A DNA stretch of 64,000 bases from positions 241,312-305,311 of the forward strand of contig UCIA01000029.1 in NCBI GenBank assembly GCA_900472295.1. The letters are read 5' to 3'. The notes under the pieces were generated by a model. The model did no database searches, was not told the DNA's origin, and was given only the letters and a program-made list of their open reading frames with translations. Shown one piece after another: positions 35,069-44,155 of this stretch. The position numbers and the translations under genes are program-made. The stretch is from Hyphomicrobiales bacterium. Lineage in GTDB: Bacteria; Pseudomonadota; Alphaproteobacteria; Rhizobiales; Rhizobiaceae. Every line of letters begins with the position of its first letter. Position 1 is the stretch's first letter.

Positions 35069-35968
35069 ATGATCGACAAGCTGGAATTCTTCATCGCGCT
35101 GGCCAGGGAGGAGCATTTCGGTCGGGCGGCGGAAGCGTGCGGCGTTACTCAGCCGACGCTTTCGGCAGGGATCAAGCAGTTGGAAGGCCAGCTCGGCGTC
35201 ATGCTGGTCAATCGCGGTTCGCGCTTCCAGGGCCTGACGCCCGAGGGCAAGCAGGTGCTGACATGGGCACGCCGCATTGTCGGCGACACCCGCACCATGC
35301 GCGAGGAGATGCGCGCCGCGCGGCACGGCCTTTCCGGGCGCATCCGCATCGCCGCCATTCCGACCGCGCTGGCCATGGTGGCGCGGCTGACGACGCCGTT
35401 TCGGGCCAAGCACCCAGGCGTCACCTTCTCGATCCTGTCGCGGACCTCGATCGAGGTGCTGTCGCTGCTCGGCAATTTCGACATCGACGCCGGCATCACC
35501 TATCTCGACAACGAGCCGCTGGGACGGGTGACCAGCGTGCCGCTCTATGACGAGCGCTACCAGTTGATCACCGCGGTCGGGAACCCCTTCTCCGACCGCG
35601 ACAAAGTGACGTGGGCAGAAATCAGCCAGCTGCCGCTTTGCCTGCTGACGCCGGACATGCAGAACCGCCGTATCATCGACCAGCATCTGGCCGAGGCCGG
35701 TGTGCAGGTGCGGCCGACGCTCGAATCCAATTCGATGATCGTGCTGTTTTCCCATATACGAACCGGCAAATGGTCGTCGATCATGCCGCTCAACCTTGCG
35801 GAAACATTCGGTTTTTCCGAACCGATCCGGGCCATCCCGATCATCGAACCCGATGCCAGTCACACGGTCGGGCTGGTGGCAACGCCGCGCGAACCGCACA
35901 CGCCGCTGGTGCAGGCGCTGCTGGACGAGGCGATGGCGCTGGCAGACGATTTCCGCAACCACCGCTAG
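35069..35968 (+). CDS. LysR-family regulator of the formate dehydrogenase operon
   Basis: A 299-residue LTTR with an N-terminal winged helix (MIDKLEFFIALAREEHFGRAAEACGVTQPTLSAGIKQLE) and a periplasmic-binding-like effector domain. The ATG at 35069 gives the standard start. It is immediately upstream of fdsG on the same strand, with a 134-bp gap holding a strong LTTR-type palindrome. Formate dehydrogenase operons in other proteobacteria have a LysR regulator (FdsR) in the same place, responding to formate. By position and family I infer the same role here. Confidence 0.88.
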   Translation: MIDKLEFFIALAREEHFGRAAEACGVTQPTLSAGIKQLEGQLGVMLVNRGSRFQGLTPEGKQVLTWARRIVGDTRTMREEMRAARHGLSGRIRIAAIPTALAMVARLTTPFRAKHPGVTFSILSRTSIEVLSLLGNFDIDAGITYLDNEPLGRVTSVPLYDERYQLITAVGNPFSDRDKVTWAEISQLPLCLLTPDMQNRRIIDQHLAEAGVQVRPTLESNSMIVLFSHIRTGKWSSIMPLNLAETFGFSEPIRAIPIIEPDASHTVGLVATPREPHTPLVQALLDEAMALADDFRNHR

Positions 35969-35995
35969 GCTAGAGACTGGTGGCCGGACGTGTTT

Positions 35996-36012
35996 GATAG
36001 AAAATTTCTATC
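35996..36012 (+). promoter_or_regulatory. LysR-type operator upstream of fdsG
   Basis: The 17-bp palindrome GATAGAAAATTTCTATC (arms GATAGAAA and TTTCTATC around one base) contains ATAG-N7-CTAT. That is the classical strong LTTR recognition pattern with the T-N11-A core. It lies 91-107 bp before the fdsG start, suitable for an activator binding upstream of the promoter. The adjacent LysR protein is the obvious ligand. Confidence 0.7.
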
Positions 36013-36102
36013 GAGCAACGAAACAGCTTTATTGATTTCACGGGTTTCCTCTGTTTTTGTAACGACTTAGCGATAAAACGCTACGACCAGGGAGGGCGCT
36101 GC

Positions 36103-36582
36103 ATGACGATGCAGCCTGCAAGTACCGAGATAGCGTCGCGCACGGCGGCTATCATCCAGGAGCTGAAAGGCCTCGAAGGCCCGCTGCTGCCCATCTTGCA
36201 CGAGATTCAGGAAGAGTTCGGCCATGTGCCGCAGGACTCGCTGCCGGTGATCGCCGAGGCGCTGAACATTTCGAGGGCCGAAGTGCACGGCGTCGTCACC
36301 TTCTACCATGATTATCGCAGCCATCCGGCCGGCCGGCACGTGTTGAAAGTCTGCCAGGCGGAGGCCTGCCAGTCGATGGGTTCGGATGCGGTCGCGGCCA
36401 AGTTCAAGCAGTTGCTCGGCATCGGTTTCCACGAGACGACCCGTGACGGCTCGGTGACGCTGGAGCCGGTCTATTGCCTGGGGCTGTGCGCCTGCGCGCC
36501 GTCGGCGATGCTGGACGGCGAGGTGATCGGCCGGCTCGACGACGAAAAGATCGAAGAGATCGTCGCGGAGGCGCGCTCATGA
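36103..36582 (+). CDS. fdsG: formate dehydrogenase gamma subunit
   Basis: NuoE-like [2Fe-2S] subunit (159 residues) of the soluble NAD-dependent molybdenum formate dehydrogenase, passing electrons between the diaphorase and catalytic parts. The cluster ligands C84, C89, C125 and C129 fit the C-x4-C and C-x3-C pattern (VCQAEAC, YCLGLCAC). An AGGGAGG lies before the ATG at 36103. The stop overlaps the fdsB start (ATGA). It is the first gene of fdsGBACD. Confidence 0.95.
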   Translation: MTMQPASTEIASRTAAIIQELKGLEGPLLPILHEIQEEFGHVPQDSLPVIAEALNISRAEVHGVVTFYHDYRSHPAGRHVLKVCQAEACQSMGSDAVAAKFKQLLGIGFHETTRDGSVTLEPVYCLGLCACAPSAMLDGEVIGRLDDEKIEEIVAEARS

Positions 36583-38135
36583 TCCCGCGCATCTACATTT
36601 CCGGCGATTCCGGCGCGCTGGCGCTGGGTGCGGAAAAGGTCGCCAAGGCGATCGCAAAGGAACTCGCCGAACGCGGTGTCGAGGCCAAGATCGTGCGCAA
36701 CGGTTCGCGCGGCGCCTATTTCCTCGAGCCTATGGTCGAAGTGGCGACCGAAAAGGGCCGCGTCGCCTACGGTCCGGTCAAGCCTTCCGACGTCAAGAGC
36801 CTGTTCGACTCGGGCTTCCTCACCGGCGGCCATCACAAGCGCTGGCTGGGCGCGCCCGACAAGATCCCGTTCATCGCCAGGCAGACCCGGCTGACCTTCG
36901 CGCGTTGCGGCATCAACGATCCGCTGTCGCTTGATGCCTACAAGTCGCTCGGCGGGCTGAAAGGACTGCAGAACGCGGTCGCGATGGCGCCGGCCGACAT
37001 CGTCAAGCAGGTCACCGAGTCCGGCTTGCGCGGTCGCGGCGGCGCTGGCTTCCCGACCGGCATCAAGTGGAAGACGGTGCTCGACACGACATCTGACCGC
37101 AAATACATCGTCTGCAATGCGGACGAGGGCGACAGCGCTACCTTCGCCGACCGCATGATCATGGAAGGCGACCCCTTCGTGCTGATCGAAGGCATGGCGA
37201 TTGCCGGTGTCGCCACCGGCGCGACCAAGGGTTTCGTCTATATCCGCTCGGAATATCCGCATGCGGTGGCGATGATGAACAAGGCCGTTGCGGTGGCCCG
37301 CAAGGCCGGCGTTCTCGGCGTCAACGTGCTGGGCTCGCCCAACGCCTTCGACATGGAAATCCGCGTCGGCGCCGGCGCCTATGTCTGCGGCGAGGAAACC
37401 TCGCTCCTGAACAGCCTGGAAGGCAAGCGCGGCGTGGTGCGCGCCAAGCCGCCGCTGCCGGCAATTCAAGGGTTGTTCGGCAAGCCGACGGTGATCAACA
37501 ACGTCATCTCGCTGGCCTCCGTGCCGATCATCATGGACAAGGGTGCCACCTTCTACAAGGATTTCGGCATGGGCCGCTCGCGCGGCACGATCCCGATCCA
37601 GATCGCCGGCAACGTCAAGAACGGCGGCCTGTTCGAGACGGCTTTCGGCCTGACGCTGGGCGACATCGTCGACGATATCGGCGGCGGCACGTCGACGGGA
37701 CGTCCGGTCAAGGCGGTGCAGGTCGGCGGTCCGCTCGGCGCTTATTTCCCCCGCGCACTGTTCGATACGCCGTTCGACTATGAAGCCTTCGCCGCCAAGG
37801 ACGGGTTGATCGGCCATGCCGGCATCACCGTGTTCGACGACACCGCCGACATGCTGAAGCAGGCGCGCTTTGCCATGGAGTTCTGCGCCATCGAAAGCTG
37901 CGGCAAGTGCACGCCCTGCCGCATCGGCTCGACGCGCGGCGTCGAGACCATCGACAAGATCGCCGCCGGCATCGAGCCGGACAAGCAGATCGCGCTGGTC
38001 ACCGACCTTTGCAACACGATGAAATTCGGTTCGCTCTGTGCGCTGGGTGGCTTCACGCCTTATCCGGTGATGAGCGCGCTCAATCACTTCCGCGAAGATT
38101 TCAAGCCGGCGCCGGTCGCCGAAGCAGCAGAATAG
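36579..38135 (+). CDS. fdsB: formate dehydrogenase beta subunit (diaphorase)
   Basis: NuoF-like subunit of 518 residues. It carries FMN, the NAD-binding site and a [4Fe-4S] cluster, and reduces NAD+ with electrons from formate. An N-terminal thioredoxin-like domain (about 1-110) precedes the NuoF core. The FMN/NAD motifs are SGLRGRGGAGFPTGIKW and CNADEGDSATFADR. The cluster ligands are in ESCGKCTPCRIGSTR plus a later Cys (LCALGGFTPYPVMSAL). It overlaps fdsG by four bases and is followed nine bases later by fdsA. Confidence 0.95.
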   Translation: MIPRIYISGDSGALALGAEKVAKAIAKELAERGVEAKIVRNGSRGAYFLEPMVEVATEKGRVAYGPVKPSDVKSLFDSGFLTGGHHKRWLGAPDKIPFIARQTRLTFARCGINDPLSLDAYKSLGGLKGLQNAVAMAPADIVKQVTESGLRGRGGAGFPTGIKWKTVLDTTSDRKYIVCNADEGDSATFADRMIMEGDPFVLIEGMAIAGVATGATKGFVYIRSEYPHAVAMMNKAVAVARKAGVLGVNVLGSPNAFDMEIRVGAGAYVCGEETSLLNSLEGKRGVVRAKPPLPAIQGLFGKPTVINNVISLASVPIIMDKGATFYKDFGMGRSRGTIPIQIAGNVKNGGLFETAFGLTLGDIVDDIGGGTSTGRPVKAVQVGGPLGAYFPRALFDTPFDYEAFAAKDGLIGHAGITVFDDTADMLKQARFAMEFCAIESCGKCTPCRIGSTRGVETIDKIAAGIEPDKQIALVTDLCNTMKFGSLCALGGFTPYPVMSALNHFREDFKPAPVAEAAE

Positions 38136-38144
38136 GAGCCTTCC

Positions 38145-41021
38145 ATGGGTCTCATTCAGGAAATCGACTTCGGCACGCCGGCCTCCACGTCCGAGAAGCA
38201 GGTGACGCTGACCGTCGACGGCTTCACCGTCACCGTGCCCGAGGGCACCTCGATCATGCGCGCTTCGATGGAAGCGGGCATCGCCATCCCGAAACTCTGC
38301 GCCACGGATATGGTCGACGCTTTCGGCTCCTGCCGGCTCTGCCTGGTCGAGATCGACGGCCGCAACGGCACCCCCTCCTCCTGCACGACGCCAGTGGCGC
38401 CGGGCATGGTGGTGCACACGCAGACCGGCAGGCTGAAGGACATCCGCCGCGGCGTGATGGAGCTCTACATCTCCGACCACCCGCTCGACTGCCTGACCTG
38501 TGCGGCCAATGGCGACTGCGAGTTGCAGACCCAGGCCGGCGTCGTTGGCCTGCGCGATGTGCGCTATGGCTACGAGGGCGACAATCACGTTTTCAAGAAG
38601 AATGACGGCGTCGAAAACTTCAAATGGATGGCGAAGGACGAGTCCAACCCGTACTTCACCTATGACCCGTCGAAATGCATCGTCTGCTCGCGCTGCGTGC
38701 GCGCCTGCGAAGAGGTGCAAGGCACCTTTGCGCTGACCATCGAGGGCCGTGGCTTCGGCAGCCGCGTGTCGCCCGGCATGCATCAGCTGTTCATCGACTC
38801 GGAATGCGTCTCCTGCGGCGCCTGCGTGCAGGCCTGCCCGACGGCGACGCTGTCGGAAAAGTCGGTGATCCAGATCGGCCAGCCCGAACATTCGGTGGTC
38901 ACCACCTGCGCCTATTGCGGCGTCGGCTGCTCGTTCAAGGCCGAGATGCGCGGCGACGAACTGGTGCGCATGGTGCCCTACAAGGACGGCAAGGCCAATC
39001 GCGGCCACTCCTGCGTCAAGGGGCGTTTTGCTTATGGCTATTCGACCCACAAGGATCGCATCCTCAACCCGATGATCCGCGAGAAGATCACCGACCCGTG
39101 GCGCGAAGTGTCATGGGAAGAGGCGCTGACCCACACCGCCAACGAGTTCCGCCGCATCCAGTACCAGTATGGCCGCACCTCGATCGGCGGCATCACCTCG
39201 TCGCGCTGCACAAATGAGGAGACGTATCTGGTGCAGAAGCTGATCCGCCAGGGCTTCCGCAACAACAATGTCGATACCTGCGCCCGCGTCTGCCATTCGC
39301 CGACCGGCTATGGTCTCGGCCAGACCTTCGGCACCTCGGCCGGCACGCAGGACTTTGACTCCGTCGAACAGACAGACGTGGTGATGATCATCGGCGCCAA
39401 CCCGACCGACGGCCACCCGGTGTTCGCCTCGCGCTTGAAGAAGCGGCTGCGCAAGGGCGCCAAGCTGATCGTGCTCGATCCGCGCCGCACCGACATCGTG
39501 CGCTCGGCCCATATCGAGGCGCAGCACCATCTGCCGCTGAAGCCCGGTACCAATGTCGCCGTGGTGACGTCGCTGGCGCATGTCATCGTCACCGAAGGCC
39601 TGTTCGACGAGGCCTTCATCCGTGAGCGCTGCGACTGGGACGAGTTCCAGGACTGGGCGTCGTTCGTGGCGCTGCCGGAAAACAGCCCCGAGGTCGTCGG
39701 CCAGCTGGCCAATGTCGACCCGGAAGAAATCCGCGGTGCTGCGCGCCTGTTTGCACGCGGCGGCAATGGCGCGATCTATTACGGCCTCGGCGTGACCGAG
39801 CACAGCCAGGGCTCGACCACCGTCATCGCCATCGCCAACCTGGCCATGGCGACCGGCAATGTCGGCCGTCCCGGCGTGGGCGTGAACCCGCTGCGCGGCC
39901 AGAACAATGTGCAGGGCTCCTGCGACATGGGTTCGTTCCCGCACGAGCTGCCCGGCTATCGTCACGTCTCCGGCGATGCCGTGCGCGACATCTATGAGAC
40001 CCTGTGGGGCGTCAAGCTCGACGATGAGCCTGGCCTGCGCATCCCCAACATGCTGGACGCCGCCGTCGACGGCTCGTTCAAGGGCCTCTATGTCCAGGGC
40101 GAGGACATCCTGCAATCGGACCCCGACACCAAGCATGTCGCAGCCGGTCTTGCCGCGATGGAGTGCGTCGTCGTGCACGACCTGTTCCTCAACGAGACTG
40201 CCAACTACGCGCATGTGTTCCTGCCGGGCTCGACCTTCCTCGAGAAGGACGGCACCTTCACCAATGCCGAGCGCCGCATCAACCGCGTGCGCAAGGTGAT
40301 GGCGCCGAAGAACGGGCTGGCCGACTGGGAAGTGACGCAGAACCTCGCCAAGGCGATGGGGCTTAACTGGAACTACCAGCATCCGTCGGAGATCATGGAC
40401 GAGATCGCGCAGACGACGCCGAGCTTCGCCAAGGTTTCGTACGACTATCTCGAGAAAATGGGCTCGGTGCAGTGGCCGTGCAACGACAAGGCGCCGGAAG
40501 GCACGCCGATCATGCATATCGATGGCTTCGTGCGCGGCAAGGGCAAGTTCATCCGCACCGAATATGTCGCCACCGACGAGAGGACCGGCCCACGCTTCCC
40601 GCTGCTGCTGACCACCGGCCGCATCCTCAGCCAGTACAATGTCGGCGCGCAGACGCGACGCACCGACAACGTCATCTGGCACCCGGAGGACCGGCTGGAG
40701 ATTCATCCGCACGACGCAGAAAACCGCGGCCTGCGCGACGGCGACTGGGTGCGGCTGACCAGCCGCTCCGGCGAAACGACGCTGCGCGCGCTGATCACCG
40801 ACAAGGTTTCGCCGGGCGTGGTCTACACGACGTTCCACCATCCCGACACGCAGGCCAACGTCATCACCACCGACTTCTCCGACTGGGCCACCAACTGTCC
40901 GGAGTACAAGGTGACGGCGGTGCAGGTCGGCGCCTCCAACGGCCCGACCGAATGGCAGCGCGATTACAACGAGCAAGCCGAGCAGAGCCGCCGCATCGCG
41001 ACGCTGCAGGCGGCGGAGTAA
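38145..41021 (+). CDS. fdsA: formate dehydrogenase alpha (catalytic) subunit, Mo-bisMGD
   Basis: Catalytic subunit of 958 residues oxidising formate to CO2. The domain order is an N-terminal [2Fe-2S] domain (SCRLCLVEI), a His/Cys cluster region (DHPLDCLTCAANGDCELQ) and two [4Fe-4S] ferredoxin motifs (CIVCSRCVRAC, CVSCGACVQACP). A further cluster follows (CAYCGVGCSFKAE), then the molybdopterin oxidoreductase core and dinucleotide-binding C-terminus. The active-site pair is Cys383-His384 in ARVCHSPTGYG. The Cys is the Mo ligand, so the enzyme does not use selenocysteine. The stop at 41021 is followed by a large inverted-repeat element before the next operon gene. Confidence 0.96.
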   Translation: MGLIQEIDFGTPASTSEKQVTLTVDGFTVTVPEGTSIMRASMEAGIAIPKLCATDMVDAFGSCRLCLVEIDGRNGTPSSCTTPVAPGMVVHTQTGRLKDIRRGVMELYISDHPLDCLTCAANGDCELQTQAGVVGLRDVRYGYEGDNHVFKKNDGVENFKWMAKDESNPYFTYDPSKCIVCSRCVRACEEVQGTFALTIEGRGFGSRVSPGMHQLFIDSECVSCGACVQACPTATLSEKSVIQIGQPEHSVVTTCAYCGVGCSFKAEMRGDELVRMVPYKDGKANRGHSCVKGRFAYGYSTHKDRILNPMIREKITDPWREVSWEEALTHTANEFRRIQYQYGRTSIGGITSSRCTNEETYLVQKLIRQGFRNNNVDTCARVCHSPTGYGLGQTFGTSAGTQDFDSVEQTDVVMIIGANPTDGHPVFASRLKKRLRKGAKLIVLDPRRTDIVRSAHIEAQHHLPLKPGTNVAVVTSLAHVIVTEGLFDEAFIRERCDWDEFQDWASFVALPENSPEVVGQLANVDPEEIRGAARLFARGGNGAIYYGLGVTEHSQGSTTVIAIANLAMATGNVGRPGVGVNPLRGQNNVQGSCDMGSFPHELPGYRHVSGDAVRDIYETLWGVKLDDEPGLRIPNMLDAAVDGSFKGLYVQGEDILQSDPDTKHVAAGLAAMECVVVHDLFLNETANYAHVFLPGSTFLEKDGTFTNAERRINRVRKVMAPKNGLADWEVTQNLAKAMGLNWNYQHPSEIMDEIAQTTPSFAKVSYDYLEKMGSVQWPCNDKAPEGTPIMHIDGFVRGKGKFIRTEYVATDERTGPRFPLLLTTGRILSQYNVGAQTRRTDNVIWHPEDRLEIHPHDAENRGLRDGDWVRLTSRSGETTLRALITDKVSPGVVYTTFHHPDTQANVITTDFSDWATNCPEYKVTAVQVGASNGPTEWQRDYNEQAEQSRRIATLQAAE

Positions 41022-41040
41022 TCTTTGGTGTCGCGCCAGG

Positions 41041-41200
41041 GCACCCCCCTCTGGCCTGCCGGCCATCTCCCCCTCAAGGGGGGAGATTGGCAGCGTCTAA
41101 CACATCGCTCCTCCTGCAACGTCGACAGTTGGCGAAAGCCTGCGCGACATCTGATCTCCCCCCTTGAGGGGGAGATGGCCGGCAGGCCAGAGGGGGGTGC
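41041..41200. repeat. 160-bp intergenic element with perfect 47-bp inverted repeat (RIME-like)
   Basis: 41041-41087 is an exact reverse complement of 41154-41200, with a 66-bp spacer. Each arm also holds a smaller hairpin (CTCCCCCTCAAGGGGGGAG). The wording (CCTCTGGCCTGCCGGCCATCTCCCC) is that of the RIME-type mosaic elements spread through rhizobial intergenic regions. It lies inside the fds operon and its right end touches the GTG start of fdhD. The folded RNA would be a very stable hairpin. Confidence 0.9.
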
Positions 41201-42031
41201 GTGACCCGCAAACGCCTTGCCATTACGCAAACCTCCCGCCTCGCCCACCGTGCCAGCGGCACTGCGGCAGCCAACCGCATGGTGCCGGAGGAGACGCCGG
41301 TGGCTTTCTCCTTTGCCGGCACCACCCATGCGGTGATGATGGCGAGCCCGGCCGATTTCGAGGATTTCGCGCTCGGGTTCTCGCTGACCGAAGGCATCAT
41401 CGCCTTGCCTGAGGAGATCGAGGCGATCGAGGTCGAGGACCATGGCGCCGGCATCGACATCCAGATCCGGCTGAAGGACCAGGCCAACACCCGCTTCGAA
41501 GCCCGGCGCCGGCGGCTCGCCGGGCCGGTCGGTTGCGGGTTGTGCGGCATCGAATCCATCGAGGAGGCCATGCGCTCGGTCGACAAGGTCGGTGCGTCAA
41601 AACTTACGCTTGGCGCCGACGACATCACCCGCTCGGTCAGGCTGTTGTCAAAGGTGCAGCCTCTGCATAGCGAGACCGGCGCGGTGCATGCCGCGGGCTT
41701 CTATGTTCCCAGCAAAGGCATCGTCATGGCACGCGAGGATGTCGGCCGGCACAATGCGCTGGACAAGCTGGCCGGTGCGCTGGCCAAAGCTGGCGTCGAC
41801 GGCGCGTCGGGCGCGGTGGTGGTGACATCACGTGTCTCGGTCGAGATGGTGCAGAAGACGGCGGCCATCGGCTCTGCCTTCATCATCGCCGTCTCGGCGC
41901 CGACCGCGCTTGCCATCCGCACCGCTGAGGAAGCCGGCATGACGCTGGTGGCGCTGGTGCGCGGCGACGATTTCGATGTTTTCACCCGCCCGGAACGGGT
42001 GGTCTTGGGAGTTGCCCAGCATGTCGCATGA
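41201..42031 (+). CDS. fdhD: formate dehydrogenase accessory sulfurtransferase FdhD/FdsC
   Basis: A 276-residue chaperone that transfers sulfur to the molybdenum cofactor of formate dehydrogenase. In fds operons it is called fdsC. The functional Cys pair is C112-G-L-C115 (GPVGCGLCGIES). The family blocks VMMASPADFEDFALGFSLTEGII, REDVGRHNALDKL and SRVSVEMVQKTA are all present. The GTG start at 41201 directly abuts the inverted-repeat element, whose terminal AGGGGGG (41191-41197) is the only ribosome-site candidate, three bases away. The stop overlaps the fdsD start. Confidence 0.93.
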   Translation: MTRKRLAITQTSRLAHRASGTAAANRMVPEETPVAFSFAGTTHAVMMASPADFEDFALGFSLTEGIIALPEEIEAIEVEDHGAGIDIQIRLKDQANTRFEARRRRLAGPVGCGLCGIESIEEAMRSVDKVGASKLTLGADDITRSVRLLSKVQPLHSETGAVHAAGFYVPSKGIVMAREDVGRHNALDKLAGALAKAGVDGASGAVVVTSRVSVEMVQKTAAIGSAFIIAVSAPTALAIRTAEEAGMTLVALVRGDDFDVFTRPERVVLGVAQHVA

Positions 42032-42368
42032 CGAAGAGCACATCATGAGCACCAAGGAGAAGCTGGTGCGCATGGCCAACCAGATCGGCGCGTTCTTCCA
42101 CTCCAAGCCCCGCGAGGAAGGCATTGCCGGCATCGCCGAGCACATCAACAAGTTCTGGGAACCCAGAATGCGCCGGCAGTTCTTCGAGATGCTGGATAGC
42201 GGCAGCACGGAATTCAATGAACTCGTCGTGGCCGCTTCGGCCAAGATTCGTCGCCCGAACGCACCGGAAGGCCCAGGCTTCAGCGCCGAAGTCGAGCGCG
42301 GCGCGCCCGGCGGCAAGGGCACGGCGGCGGGGGAATCCACCGCCGAGATCGCCGCCTCGCAGAAGTAA
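42021..42368 (+). CDS. fdsD: formate dehydrogenase delta subunit
   Basis: A small accessory subunit, 115 residues from the ATG at 42021 (overlapping the fdhD stop) or 107 from an ATG at 42045. The conserved core is KLVRMANQIGAFFHSKPREEGIAGIAEHINKFWEPRMRRQFF, ending in a helix with LVVAASAKIRRP. FdsD is needed for full activity or stability of the complex. The C-terminal ~30 residues are Gly/Ala-rich and look disordered. Last gene of the operon. Confidence 0.92.
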   Translation: MSHDEEHIMSTKEKLVRMANQIGAFFHSKPREEGIAGIAEHINKFWEPRMRRQFFEMLDSGSTEFNELVVAASAKIRRPNAPEGPGFSAEVERGAPGGKGTAAGESTAEIAASQK

Positions 42369-42491
42369 CTTCTCGAAAACGGCTTCGGGTCGCTGGCCTA
42401 TATTCCTACTTTCTAAAGTTTGACTGCCGCTAGCGGCCCGCCTCTGCTATGGTCGGTGATCAGAAATCGTCTGGCCGGGCGGGACAGCGAC

Positions 42492-44045
42492 GTGAGGCCG
42501 ATCGAGACGCGATATGCCCTCAGCGGCGACGTGCGGATCGCCTATCAGGTGGTCGGCCAGGGATCGTTCGATCTGGTTTTCGTGCCGGGCTTCATTTCCA
42601 ATCTCGACCTGCATTGGGAAGACGAAGGCTATTCCCGGCTGTTGAGGCGGCTTTCGGCGTTCTCGCGGCTGATCCTGTTCGACAAGCGCGGCACCGGCCT
42701 GTCCGACCGCGTCGATGCCAACCATCTGCCCAGCTTAGAGACCCGCATGGACGACGTGCGCGCGGTGATGGATGCCACCGGCAGCGGCCGCGCGGCCCTG
42801 CTCGGCGCCTCGGAAGGTGCGCCGATGGCGATGCTGTTTGCCGCCACTTACCCGGAGCGGACGCGAGCGTTGGCGCTCTATGGCGGCTATGCGCATTTCC
42901 ACAAATGGGTGATGCCGCCTGAACGGCTAGAGGCCTTCATCGCGACGGCCGGCACGACCTGGGGCACCGGCGCCACGTTGCCCAACTTTGCGCCGGGCCG
43001 CGTCGACGACGCGCATTTTACCCAGTGGTGGGCGCGTTTCGAAAGGCTGTCGGCCAGCCCGACGGCAGCGGCTGCACTTGCCCGGATGAATGCCGGCATC
43101 GACGTGCGCGGCGTGCTTTCGGCGATCAGCGCACCGACACTGCTCATCCATCGCCGCAACGATGTGCGCGTGAACCCCGACGCCAGCCGCTTCCTGGCGA
43201 AAGAGATCGCGAATGCGCGACTGGTCGAAATCCCCGGTCGCGACCACCCGATCTGGACCGGCGATGTCGACAAGGTGGCCGACCTGATCGAGGAATTCCT
43301 GACCGGCGAGCGCGCCGTGGCCGCAGCCGAGCGCGTGCTTGCCGCCCTTCTGGTCACACGCATCTACGACACCGCGCGGCTCGGCGACCGCATGTGGAGC
43401 GAGCGCAGCGGGCGTTTCCAGGAGACTTGGCGGATCCTGGTTGGCCGCCATGGCGGCCGCGCGGTAGGCATGCATGGCGAGTTGATGATCGCGCGCTTCG
43501 ACGGGCCGGGGCGCGCCATACGCTGCGCGGCGGCACTGCGCGATGCGGCACAGGAAATCGGCGTGGCGAGCGCGCAAGGCGCACATGTCGGCGAGATCGA
43601 ACTGCGCGGACCGCCGGTCGGGCTGATGGTGCGGGTGACGATGCAGATCGCCGCCCATGCCGGCCGCGGCGACATCCTGGCGTCGCGGCTGGTAGCCGAT
43701 CTGGCGGCCGGTTCCGGCCTGCATTTCATCGATGCCGGGCGTATCGCGCTGGATGAGCTGGACGAGCCGCAGGCGCTGGTCCAGATGACATCGGAACAGC
43801 ATCTGGAACCAGCCTGCCGGCCCAAGGCCAGGCCCGCCGAGCCGGCTCACCTGACGGCGCGCGAAAGCGAGGTGGTTAGCCTGATTGCCGACGGCAAGAG
43901 CAATGCAGCGATCGCCGCCGAGCTGCGGCTGAGCGAGCATACGGTCAAGCGCCACGTCGCCAACATATTGCTGAAGCTCGACCTGCCGTCGCGGGCGGCT
44001 GCAGCGGCATTTTCCGCCAGGCACACTGGCCCGGACGGGCCATAG
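42492..44045 (+). CDS. alpha/beta-hydrolase - degenerate nucleotide cyclase - LuxR fusion regulator
   Basis: A 517-residue three-domain protein. Residues about 5-270 are an alpha/beta hydrolase with the nucleophile elbow G-A-S107-E-G and a C-terminal His in GRDHPIWTGD. Residues about 285-430 align with class III adenylate cyclase domains (FDGPGRAIRCAAALRDAAQEIG, HVGEIELRG). Both metal-binding Asp positions are lost: the usual TDI segment reads VTRIYD and the usual TGDG reads MHGE. It should therefore not make cAMP. The last ~60 residues form a LuxR helix-turn-helix (LTARESEVVSLIADGKSNAAIAAELRLSEHTVKRHV). The GTG at 42492 is my start, and a TTG at 42420 would add 24 residues. Probably a ligand-sensing regulator of the genes downstream. 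Confidence 0.82.
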   Translation: MRPIETRYALSGDVRIAYQVVGQGSFDLVFVPGFISNLDLHWEDEGYSRLLRRLSAFSRLILFDKRGTGLSDRVDANHLPSLETRMDDVRAVMDATGSGRAALLGASEGAPMAMLFAATYPERTRALALYGGYAHFHKWVMPPERLEAFIATAGTTWGTGATLPNFAPGRVDDAHFTQWWARFERLSASPTAAAALARMNAGIDVRGVLSAISAPTLLIHRRNDVRVNPDASRFLAKEIANARLVEIPGRDHPIWTGDVDKVADLIEEFLTGERAVAAAERVLAALLVTRIYDTARLGDRMWSERSGRFQETWRILVGRHGGRAVGMHGELMIARFDGPGRAIRCAAALRDAAQEIGVASAQGAHVGEIELRGPPVGLMVRVTMQIAAHAGRGDILASRLVADLAAGSGLHFIDAGRIALDELDEPQALVQMTSEQHLEPACRPKARPAEPAHLTARESEVVSLIADGKSNAAIAAELRLSEHTVKRHVANILLKLDLPSRAAAAAFSARHTGPDGP

Positions 44046-44155
44046 CAGCCATGGCGCTTTCGGGCGAAGCGGCCTGGGTTGCGCAGACGCTATCAATTCT
44101 TCCCATGCAGGCCAGGCGGATGTCGCCGGGAAAGGCGCTGCGAACGGAGGATGCA

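Noticed and set aside
36471..39050. An 859-codon minus-strand frame across fdsB and fdsA
   Set aside because: It lies opposite two clearly identified fds genes. It has no domain, no ribosome site, and the Asp/Arg/His-rich composition expected for the complement of high-GC coding DNA.
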